DNA of 6,167 nt, taken from the NCBI GenBank assembly GCA_022545805.1, contig JAKEIJ010000200.1:1-6167 (forward strand). The letters are read 5' to 3'. The notes under the pieces are model-generated. The model was given only the letters and a program-made list of their open reading frames with translations, was not told the DNA's origin and searched no databases. The position numbers were made by a program, and so were the translations under genes. Below, in pieces: positions 1-6,019 of this stretch; the stretch's first letter is position 1, and each line of letters begins with the position of its first letter. The DNA is from Nitrosotalea sp. (GTDB taxonomy: Archaea; Thermoproteota; Nitrososphaeria; Nitrososphaerales; Nitrosopumilaceae).

Positions 1-1
1 G

Positions 2-451
2 TCTGGGATAAAAGCCGAGGATGTAAAATGCAAAGAAGATTTTATGCTGGTAATAAAAGCAAGTGATGGTTCACCTGCATGTGTTACTCCTCATACCTTT
101 GATGAATTAATAACTCGTGGATGGGGCATTATACCGCTAGGTGGACTTCCTACAGATCATAACACATCCATATTTAATACTGGAATCCTTTCTGGTGGTG
201 TAATTAGGGGTGGTGGACCTAGTCTAGACAGTCCAGTAGTAAACTATGAAATAGATGTGTATGCAAATGATGGAATCACTCTCGTAGGGAAAACTTTCTC
301 TGATGCTAATGCGCATTATTCCATGCAACTTCCAGCTGGAAATTATACCGTTTATGTTCCAGATTATCCTGATAAACAAAAACATTTTGTTTCAGTGTTT
401 CCAGGTAAAAATACAATTTTCAACATCGCATATGGCATAGGTTATAAATAA
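2..451 (+). CDS. Secreted modular protein, C-terminal part (5' truncated by window edge)
   Basis: The reading frame is open from base 2, and the first codons already encode SGIKAEDVKC, the front of a module found twice more in this window, so the gene starts upstream. The ATG at 44 lies inside that module and is not the start. Two parts are visible. The two-cysteine module (bases 2-127) has cysteines at codons 29-31 and 80-82 and ends in RGWG. A Gly-rich linker then leads to a beta-rich domain (about 191-448) with the pattern G-K-T-x-S-D-A-x-A-x-Y-x-M-x-L-P-A-G-N-Y-T-V, as in transthyretin or carboxypeptidase-regulatory-like beta-sandwich domains. Such domains usually act in binding or as structural spacers in secreted proteins. 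There is no membrane anchor at the C terminus. The stop TAA is 7 bp before the next ATG, consistent with one operon. Export is inferred from the module and its neighbours because the signal peptide is outside the window. Specific function is unknown. Confidence 0.9.
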   Translation, partial: SGIKAEDVKCKEDFMLVIKASDGSPACVTPHTFDELITRGWGIIPLGGLPTDHNTSIFNTGILSGGVIRGGGPSLDSPVVNYEIDVYANDGITLVGKTFSDANAHYSMQLPAGNYTVYVPDYPDKQKHFVSVFPGKNTIFNIAYGIGYK

Positions 452-458
452 TTAGAAA

Positions 459-2465
459 ATGAAAACTCTTCATCTCTCAATAATTGCAATTTTTCTAGGT
501 TTTGTGGGTTTGATGCTATTACATGACTATTCTGTTTATGGATTATGGGTTCCACAGTCTCCCAGAGAACTTCTCGACGAAAGCAGTACGATATTTGTTG
601 GAAACATTACTTCTGTGAACATTTTGCAATTTGAAAAAGGAACCACATACAATATGGAAGAAAATGGTACTGAAAAGAATGTCGTAAAAAATTATACTCT
701 GAGTCTTGATGAATACAAGGTAGACGTAGAAGAATTTCTGAAAAACACTCAGATGACAAATAAAATGACCGTAAGACAACCAGCACTTAGTTTATCTCCG
801 GGCATGCTTGGTGGGTTGGATGAATTCCATGTTGGAGATCGGGTATTGTTTTATGTAAAGAGTCTTGATGGAAATAACACATATTCTCCAGAATCATTCA
901 TAATTCCAAAATCCTGTACTGCAAAAGATGTTCTGACACAAAAAAGACTTGAAGCAAGAGGCGAATCGTTTACAATTCAAAACGGCATAAAAGTTGACAA
1001 TAATTTTACTGCAAACAAACCAATCCAGTTTGTTAATAACCAAGATGCAAATACACTTTCTGGAAAAAGCATTGATACTGTAGTTCACATAACAAGGAAC
1101 ACAGGTTCAAGTCCTGAGGTTGTTTTTAGCAAAGAAATCCATTCTCAAGCCAAACCGTGTGAATGGATAGCATCAACAGAGTGGGAATTTACTCCACAAG
1201 AAGGAGAATACAGAATGGATGTCACTATAGCGGAAGACAATAAAACATACTCACAGTATGTCGCTAAATTTTCTGTCAAGTCTGATGTGATATCACCCGA
1301 TCATATGTCTCCACTCAAGCAATTCAAGTCTGGAATTGCAGCAAACGATGTAAAATGTGTGCAAGGTTTTCAACTTGTAATCAAGTCAGAAGATAATTCT
1401 CCAGCATGTGTAAAGTTACAAACAGCGCAGAAACTTGTTGAGCGTGGGTGGGGATGGGCAATGCAACCAATAGATTCTCTCAAACCGTTGCTTCCAAACA
1501 GAATCGCAGGTTTGGAAAATGATACGGGAATAGTTACTTTTGGAAATAGAACCTATTATTTTGAAACGCCACACTATACACAGGACGCATATGTTAACCC
1601 AGTGCATATTTCATTTCATGACGTAGTCTTTACCTTGTTTCCACCCGGATTCAAAGGAGGACTGCCAACTAATTTTGGAGGAGTAGCAGCTAATGGTTGC
1701 AGCGGTAGTTACTTTTGGACTGATGCCAAGTTTGTAGATGGTACTCATGCATTTCTGAATATTTTCGCATTGACAACTATGAGCCAACAATGTTTAGCAC
1801 TTCCAGCACCAACCTATTTCAGCATTAACACAGATCCTCTGGCAGGTCTGACATTTTATGATGGGAAAATGAAATTACTAGTAAGCGTGGAAGGCAAATT
1901 ACAACAAAACAATCCTGTTTTTTCAGCCACAATTCCAACTAATGAAACAATCTATCATGATTTTCCTCAACCACGCGGATATTCTATAATTAATTCCACC
2001 CAAGGAATCATAGTAAATACTGATGCTGAAGCATCAAATCTTACAGGGTTTTCTGTCAAGCCTCCAACTTATCTTCCACAAGGTTACAAAGTAAAATTGA
2101 TCAAGGCTTCAAAAGAAATCCCTATGGTAACCATATTTGTGTCAAAATATCCATTGACCGATAATATTACCAGCCACGATTTTCTCTGGAATCAACAAGG
2201 AATTCTCATTACTTACCAACAAGTAGCACCTCATGAGCTAGAACATTTCAACCAGCTTTTCTATGGTCCTGAAGATAAAATCATTAGAATTAATGGTGCA
2301 CTAGCTGTAATATCTGATATCTCAAAACAATACTATCATGGTTATCCGTATGATATGTGGGGCAGTCTTCTTGCCATACAAAACAATGATACAAACATAG
2401 CAATTGATGGATTTCTCAATTCAGATGATTTCATAAAGATAGCAACAAGCATGTTGGAGAAATGA
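459..2465 (+). CDS. Large secreted multidomain protein with two-cysteine module and DUF4367-like C-terminal domain
   Basis: This is a 668-residue protein with a hydrophobic N-terminal signal segment (about residues 4-21, possible cleavage near VYG-28). Residues 33-150 begin ELLDESSTIFVGNI and contain Y-K-V-D-V-E-E-F-L-K and F-H-V-G-D-R-V-L-F-Y-V. This resembles the OB/TIMP-like secreted domain that opens many exported proteins, by pattern only. Residues 185-275 look like an Ig-like beta domain. Residues 284-332 are the two-cysteine module (C300, C317). Residues 357-480 form a beta-rich region I cannot name, with C414 and C445. Residues 530-665 have the DUF4367-like order: PPTYLPQGY, ILITY, IRINGALAVI, D-M-W-G-S-L-L-A-I and D-D-F-I-K-I-A-T-S-M. 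Thirteen N-X-S/T sequons suggest an extracytoplasmic, possibly glycosylated protein. The start codon is the first ATG after the preceding stop and gives the signal peptide. No convincing Shine-Dalgarno is present. The stop overlaps the next start (ATGA). Substrate or partner is unknown. Confidence 0.93.
   Translation: MKTLHLSIIAIFLGFVGLMLLHDYSVYGLWVPQSPRELLDESSTIFVGNITSVNILQFEKGTTYNMEENGTEKNVVKNYTLSLDEYKVDVEEFLKNTQMTNKMTVRQPALSLSPGMLGGLDEFHVGDRVLFYVKSLDGNNTYSPESFIIPKSCTAKDVLTQKRLEARGESFTIQNGIKVDNNFTANKPIQFVNNQDANTLSGKSIDTVVHITRNTGSSPEVVFSKEIHSQAKPCEWIASTEWEFTPQEGEYRMDVTIAEDNKTYSQYVAKFSVKSDVISPDHMSPLKQFKSGIAANDVKCVQGFQLVIKSEDNSPACVKLQTAQKLVERGWGWAMQPIDSLKPLLPNRIAGLENDTGIVTFGNRTYYFETPHYTQDAYVNPVHISFHDVVFTLFPPGFKGGLPTNFGGVAANGCSGSYFWTDAKFVDGTHAFLNIFALTTMSQQCLALPAPTYFSINTDPLAGLTFYDGKMKLLVSVEGKLQQNNPVFSATIPTNETIYHDFPQPRGYSIINSTQGIIVNTDAEASNLTGFSVKPPTYLPQGYKVKLIKASKEIPMVTIFVSKYPLTDNITSHDFLWNQQGILITYQQVAPHELEHFNQLFYGPEDKIIRINGALAVISDISKQYYHGYPYDMWGSLLAIQNNDTNIAIDGFLNSDDFIKIATSMLEK
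1308..1454 (+). other. Two-cysteine module inside the 668-residue protein (copy 2 of 3)
   Basis: Residues 284-332 of the host protein. It opens with SPLKQFKSGI, has C300 and C317 exactly 17 positions apart, and closes with L-V-E-R-G-W-G. It aligns without gaps to the copies at 2-127 and 4699-4839. The two cysteines could form a disulfide outside the cell, which is an inference. Function of the module is unknown to me. Confidence 0.85.
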
Positions 2466-4312
2466 AAATTCTATATCTTCTAATACTGCTTGCTCCCTTT
2501 GTTTTATTTTCTGGTGTAGCATATGTGACTGCATCAAATGATGTGGATCCAACATGGACATATTATACAGATGGACCTGTAAATTCTATTGCCGTTTCAT
2601 CTGACGGTACTCATTTCGTATCTGGTTCTAAATCTGTAGACGGTGGAACAATCTATTATTTTGACAACCAAGGCACAGTGATATGGCAATCTACACAGGA
2701 CAGACAGATCTTGTCTGTGGCAATATCTGATGATGGTTCTTATGTTGCAGCAGCAGGATCACAATTCTATCATTATGGGACGTATGGTCCTGCAGGATAT
2801 AACAAAGGAATGGTGTATTTTTTTGATAAAACCGGAAATCTACTTTGGAAATACGATACAAATGATAATGCGGCATTGCAAGTCTCAGTAACCTTCGACG
2901 GTTCCCATGTGGTAGTTGACACAAGTGGGGGCATACTTTATCTAAATAAAGACGGCAAACTTCTTTGGAGTCACAATGATAGTAGCATCAATGATCATCC
3001 AGTAAAAATAACAAAGGACGGCTCATTGATAGCTACAAAAGATAATCAAAAACTTTTAGTCTTTGAAAAAAATGGAACGTTACTCTGGGAAAAAACTGAA
3101 GACAATTGGGGAGCATTTGCTTTTTCAGATGATGGGAGGTTCTTGGCAACAAGTGCTGATCCTAGCGGAATAGACCTTCTTGATAGAAACGGCAAGCTAA
3201 TCTGGAAGGATAGTGTAGGAATGCACTTTCTCTCTACATCCCTATCCGAAAACGGTTCATACATAGCGACAAGTGCTCAGCAGTGGGGTCAGGATAATCC
3301 AGGCGGACTTTTCTTGATTGACGATAATGCAAGAGTTTTATGGCAACGCCCCGGTGATGGGTATTCGGCAATTTCATCTGATGGCTCTTTCATAGCCATG
3401 GGCTTGTGGACACAAGATAACCCATCTGTATTGTTGTATGGCAGGGATGGTAATCTCTTGTGGCAACATGTATCAGGACTTGTGCACTCTATTGCAATTT
3501 CATATGATGGCAAGTATGTAATAGCTGGAATAGGAGATTCAAACTATGGAGATGGCTCGGTACAATTATTCACAAATGAGCAGACTCTTTCAGAACTAAA
3601 TACTACAGCTCGTACTCAAAATGAAAACCCTCCTGTGATAATTACACAAGTAGAGCTCAACAGTCCATACAAGCCAATACCGCAAGACATTTCCTGTGTG
3701 CAATGGAATGAATTAGCAGATAAGAAACTAGTACCGTATTTTTGTACGGAAAATGTAGTACCAAAGGAGGCAGTTGAATGTGGTTATTCTTTGATGTCTC
3801 CACATGTCTGTAATCCCATTCATGAACCATACAATTTTACAGATGCTTGTCCTTTCCATTCTGGATTTCTACCCAATGGGACTCCAATTGTTGAAAAGTA
3901 TGCTAAAGGTGATCAATGGATAACCATATACAACACGCAGGACAAACCAGTAAACATTTCAAATTTTAACATGAAATGGAATTCTACTGGATTTTATGAA
4001 AACTATGACGCAAATTTCTCTCTGACCCTTTCACCTCATGAACAATGCTCACTTGTAAGTAATTTTGTTGAATCAACAACTGGTACTGCTTTGATACAAT
4101 ACGAATATCAAGGAAACAACTATGTTTTCAAAACCCCGCAATTGGCAGACGGGTATCATGATTTACGTGTGTGGCAGTTTGATGGAAACAAGTGGGTCTT
4201 TGATCAACAAAATATGCTAAAAGTTCCAGAATTTGACACACTTGCAATTCCAGTTTTGATAATGGGTATTATTTTAGTAATGACATTTTACAGAATGAGA
4301 TTTGGGAAATGA
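2462..4312 (+). CDS. Surface-anchored eight-repeat W-type beta-propeller protein with PEF-CTERM-like tail
   Basis: This 616-residue protein has a signal peptide (residues 1-24, likely cleavage after VTA). Residues 32-372 hold eight repeats of about 40-54 residues. Each has an (L/I/V)W-x3 strand followed by an S-D-G-S-type turn with a Y/F-(V/I)-A strand, then a D-x-x-G turn leading to the next W. The tryptophans are W32, W75, W129, W169, W209, W248, W294 and W334. This is the pattern of PQQ/WD40-like propellers, which mostly form protein-binding or ligand platforms. No PQQ or catalytic site can be shown. All six cysteines (412, 428, 440, 450, 463, 529) lie after the propeller. Residues 475-560 look like a lamin-tail or Ig-type beta domain (W-I-T-I-Y-N-T-Q-D-K-P-V-N-I-S). 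The C terminus has VPEF (588-591), a hydrophobic helix (about 593-609) and the basic tail RMRFGK, suggesting archaeosortase-type processing and surface attachment. It overlaps both neighbours by 4 bp (ATGA). Confidence 0.93.
   Translation: MKILYLLILLAPFVLFSGVAYVTASNDVDPTWTYYTDGPVNSIAVSSDGTHFVSGSKSVDGGTIYYFDNQGTVIWQSTQDRQILSVAISDDGSYVAAAGSQFYHYGTYGPAGYNKGMVYFFDKTGNLLWKYDTNDNAALQVSVTFDGSHVVVDTSGGILYLNKDGKLLWSHNDSSINDHPVKITKDGSLIATKDNQKLLVFEKNGTLLWEKTEDNWGAFAFSDDGRFLATSADPSGIDLLDRNGKLIWKDSVGMHFLSTSLSENGSYIATSAQQWGQDNPGGLFLIDDNARVLWQRPGDGYSAISSDGSFIAMGLWTQDNPSVLLYGRDGNLLWQHVSGLVHSIAISYDGKYVIAGIGDSNYGDGSVQLFTNEQTLSELNTTARTQNENPPVIITQVELNSPYKPIPQDISCVQWNELADKKLVPYFCTENVVPKEAVECGYSLMSPHVCNPIHEPYNFTDACPFHSGFLPNGTPIVEKYAKGDQWITIYNTQDKPVNISNFNMKWNSTGFYENYDANFSLTLSPHEQCSLVSNFVESTTGTALIQYEYQGNNYVFKTPQLADGYHDLRVWQFDGNKWVFDQQNMLKVPEFDTLAIPVLIMGIILVMTFYRMRFGK
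2555..3577 (+). repeat. Eight tandem propeller-blade repeats (protein level)
   Basis: Successive tryptophan-bearing strands lie 43, 54, 40, 40, 39, 46 and 40 residues apart, and the eighth repeat closes with G-S-V-Q-L-F. Repeats are divergent at DNA level, so this is an old fold-level repetition rather than a recent DNA duplication. The longer second blade contains a Gly/Tyr-rich insertion around residues 100-116. Confidence 0.8.
4223..4309 (+). other. PEF-CTERM-like sorting signal and membrane anchor coding segment
   Basis: Encodes the last 29 residues of the propeller protein: VPEF, then D-T-L-A-I-P, a hydrophobic run of about 17 residues, then R-M-R-F-G-K. This tripartite arrangement (PEF motif, transmembrane helix, short basic tail) matches the PEF/PEFG-CTERM signals handled by archaeosortases. 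The residue after PEF is Asp here rather than the Gly of the thaumarchaeal PEFG form or the Pro common elsewhere. Processing is inferred. Confidence 0.65.
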
Positions 4313-5535
4313 AAAATCTATATCTTTTGACAATAATTGGAGTTACGACCTTATTGTTAGTTCCCATGGTGATGAATAATTCCGTTAAAGCGGGATGCCT
4401 GGAAAACGCAAATGCTGACTGGCCTTCAGCTCCATGTTATGGTTGTCCAGGATGTATACCGTCAAAGGAAAAGCAACGGGAGGAGTGGAATCCATACTAT
4501 CAGTACAAAGGAGCAGTCTGGATGGAAATGATGAAAGCACAAATGATTGGAGCAATGAAAAATGGAACCTTGGAAGATTGGGTAACTGGTAATGATTCAA
4601 ACTATAATGTGTGGCGCTATTATTATCTAAATGACCAAGCGCCATTCTTTAGAAGTTCAGTAAGCGGTCTAAATGATGAGCCACACTATATTCCACCTCC
4701 GCTACAACAACTCAAAACAGGAATTGGATCAAGTGATGTTGCTTGTAAAGTGGGTCTGGACTTGATGATAAAAACTAATGATGGCTTGCCGGTTTGTGTG
4801 AGATATCCAACTGCAAATGTTTTGCTGGAAAGAGGATGGGCTAAGGAAACTATTTCCATCATGACAAGTCCTGAAACAACCATAATAATTCCTGTAAACT
4901 CTTCTATCAGATCTAATGGTTTTACATTCACACCATCCGTCGTAAAAGTAGTCATCGGAACAAACAATACTGTACGATGGATTAACATGGACAGCGTCAC
5001 AAATGACATAACGAGTAGTAGTGTATCTTTTAGGTCTGGCTTGATTGAATCAGGCTATGCATGGACACATACGTTTCATAAATCTGGCATGTATAGATAT
5101 TACAGCACTATTCATACATGGCTCAAAGGAACCGTAATAGTTGTTGAAAATAATACTTCATCACAGCAGATATCACATTCAACAGAAACCAATCCCTTTG
5201 GAATTGTGGGGCTGATGTATTACTATGGGGGTGGGCCTTGTGGTGTTGGCGCATGTCCTCTTAATACCTTCAATCTCAAGATGAATTCTAATCAAACAGC
5301 ATATTTGCTTGGCTACAACATTTGCGATGGTAATTCATGCATCATAAGAAATGACTTGTCTATCTTGTTACCGCTTAATGTGATTGGAACGCCAGACTAC
5401 AAATTCATTGCCTTACCTGAAAACCCACAGTGGAAGCACGAAGATATTTTTCATATTCAGGTTGAGGTTTCATCTATTCCTGATAACAAAACTGCAATAT
5501 GGATGGATCTGGGAAATTCTACAATAATTCATTGA
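4309..5535 (+). CDS. Secreted protein: CxxCxxC segment, two-cysteine module, degenerate cupredoxin domain, four-cysteine C-terminal domain
   Basis: This 408-residue protein has a signal peptide at residues 1-28 (possible cleavage after VKA, leaving Gly-Cys). Residues 30-115 hold C30 and C43-x-x-C46-x-x-C49, then a W/Y/M-rich helical stretch. Residues 131-177 are the two-cysteine module (C146, C163). Residues 188-279 follow the plastocyanin-type cupredoxin pattern (G-F-T-F-T-P-S, V-R-W-I-N-M-D, F-R-S-G-L-I, Y-A-W-T-H-T-F-H-K-S-G, Y-R-Y-Y-S-T-I-H-T-W-L-K-G). Of the expected copper ligands His/Cys/His/Met, only H269 remains. The other positions read N232, S266 and L272, so normal type 1 copper binding is not expected. 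Residues 296-400 are a four-cysteine domain (C311, C316, C339, C344) shared with the next gene. Nine sequons are present. The start overlaps the previous stop (ATGA), and the next ATG is 4 bp past the stop. Names such as plastocyanin or copper oxidase would overstate what is visible. Confidence 0.92.
   Translation: MKNLYLLTIIGVTTLLLVPMVMNNSVKAGCLENANADWPSAPCYGCPGCIPSKEKQREEWNPYYQYKGAVWMEMMKAQMIGAMKNGTLEDWVTGNDSNYNVWRYYYLNDQAPFFRSSVSGLNDEPHYIPPPLQQLKTGIGSSDVACKVGLDLMIKTNDGLPVCVRYPTANVLLERGWAKETISIMTSPETTIIIPVNSSIRSNGFTFTPSVVKVVIGTNNTVRWINMDSVTNDITSSSVSFRSGLIESGYAWTHTFHKSGMYRYYSTIHTWLKGTVIVVENNTSSQQISHSTETNPFGIVGLMYYYGGGPCGVGACPLNTFNLKMNSNQTAYLLGYNICDGNSCIIRNDLSILLPLNVIGTPDYKFIALPENPQWKHEDIFHIQVEVSSIPDNKTAIWMDLGNSTIIH
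4699..4839 (+). other. Two-cysteine module (copy 3 of 3)
   Basis: Residues 131-177 of the 408-residue protein. C146 and C163 are 17 positions apart as in the other copies, and the end reads L-L-E-R-G-W-A. This copy is the most divergent: T-G-I replaces S-G-I, and the segment before the second cysteine is G-L-P-V-C-V. Confidence 0.82.
4870..5148 (+). other. Cupredoxin-like domain lacking most copper ligands
   Basis: Residues 188-280 of the 408-residue protein. Ligand positions by pattern alignment to plastocyanin-type domains are AAT (Asn) at 5002-5004 where His is expected, AGC (Ser) at 5104-5106 where Cys is expected, CAT (His) conserved at 5113-5115, and CTC (Leu) at 5122-5124 where Met is expected. 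The framework residues around them are retained, so the fold is probably intact. Confidence 0.75.
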
Positions 5536-5539
5536 GAAA

Positions 5540-6016
5540 ATGAAAATCCTACATCTGATAATAATCGCAATTGCATGTACTATTACAGCATCATCTATGA
5601 TATGGTATTTCGCAAGTTATGACCCTACTCTTGTTACTACAGAAAATGATTTTGGAATAAACGCATTGGTAATTCATCGTCCTGCAGGTCTTGGCTGTCC
5701 TACTACCGACTGTCACTTTCCTGATTATTATCTCAAGATCAACTCTAACTCAAAGACATTCATTACTGGTTACAACATATGTGACGGAAATTCATGCACA
5801 AAGAAAGATGGATTGCTCATTCCATTACCGCTAGTGGATATTTTACATCCTAACTATCAAGAGTTACCGTTACCTGATAATTTACCTTGGAAAGATGGAG
5901 ATTTTGTTGATATCAAAGTAAAAGCACCGAGTACTCTGATAATGGGTATTACTAATTCATCAATTCCAACCATATGGATTGATCTTGGCAAGTCAGAAAT
6001 AGTGAGGAGTTCTTAG
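5540..6016 (+). CDS. Small exported protein, single four-cysteine domain paralogous to the C terminus of the upstream gene product
   Basis: This 158-residue protein has an N-terminal hydrophobic segment (about residues 4-24), either signal peptide or anchor, since no clear AxA cleavage site is seen. The rest aligns to residues 296-400 of the upstream 408-residue protein. C53, C58, C81 and C86 match C311, C316, C339 and C344 with identical spacing (5, 23, 5). Shared blocks include Y-N-I-C-D-G-N-S-C, L-K-(I/M)-N-S-N, L-P-(L/E)-(P)-D/N...W-K and I-W-(I/M)-D-L-G. The four cysteines suggest two disulfides outside the membrane, an inference. The start ATG at 5540 follows the previous stop by 4 bp with only a weak purine-rich leader (GAGAAA). 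I do not recognise the family beyond this paralogy, and its function is unknown. Confidence 0.9.
   Translation: MKILHLIIIAIACTITASSMIWYFASYDPTLVTTENDFGINALVIHRPAGLGCPTTDCHFPDYYLKINSNSKTFITGYNICDGNSCTKKDGLLIPLPLVDILHPNYQELPLPDNLPWKDGDFVDIKVKAPSTLIMGITNSSIPTIWIDLGKSEIVRSS
6004..6009 (+). promoter_or_regulatory. Possible Shine-Dalgarno (GAGGAG) for the last partial gene
   Basis: GAGGAG lies 10 bases before the ATG at 6020, inside the end of the preceding gene. The spacing is slightly long. It is the only reasonable purine-rich site among the starts here: the GGAG before the ATG at 2462 is just 2 bases away, and the other starts have only A-rich or GAGAAA leaders. Translation through coupling seems more likely for those. 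Confidence 0.3.
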
Positions 6017-6019
6017 AAC

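Noticed and set aside
44..451. A 135-residue protein starting at ATG 44
   Set aside because: The frame is open upstream to the window edge and encodes the conserved front half of the two-cysteine module, including its first cysteine, so ATG 44 is an internal methionine.
452..458. Promoter or terminator in the gaps between genes (452-458, 5536-5539, 6017-6019)
   Set aside because: Gaps of 3-7 bases are too short, and no TATA box/BRE or T-rich terminator stretch is apparent at the junctions.
2232..2246. HELEH in the 668-residue protein (residues 592-596), matching the HExxH zinc-protease motif
   Set aside because: It lies in a DUF4367-like beta-rich domain, with no visible helix context or metzincin/gluzincin third-ligand motif. 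A chance match is likelier.
2456..2459. GGAG as a Shine-Dalgarno for the gene at 2462
   Set aside because: It is only 2 bases from the start codon, too close for normal pairing. Coupling through the ATGA overlap is more plausible.
4686..5009. Minus-strand open frame of 107 codons, and the other minus-strand open frames at 543-779, 894-1088, 1416-1607, 2691-2924, 3046-3264, 3289-3513 and 4385-4645
   Set aside because: All lie opposite well-supported plus-strand genes with clear domains and signal peptides. Their translations have no recognisable motifs and no plausible ribosome sites.
4870..5148. Calling this a functional plastocyanin or blue copper protein
   Set aside because: Only one of the four expected type 1 copper ligands is present.
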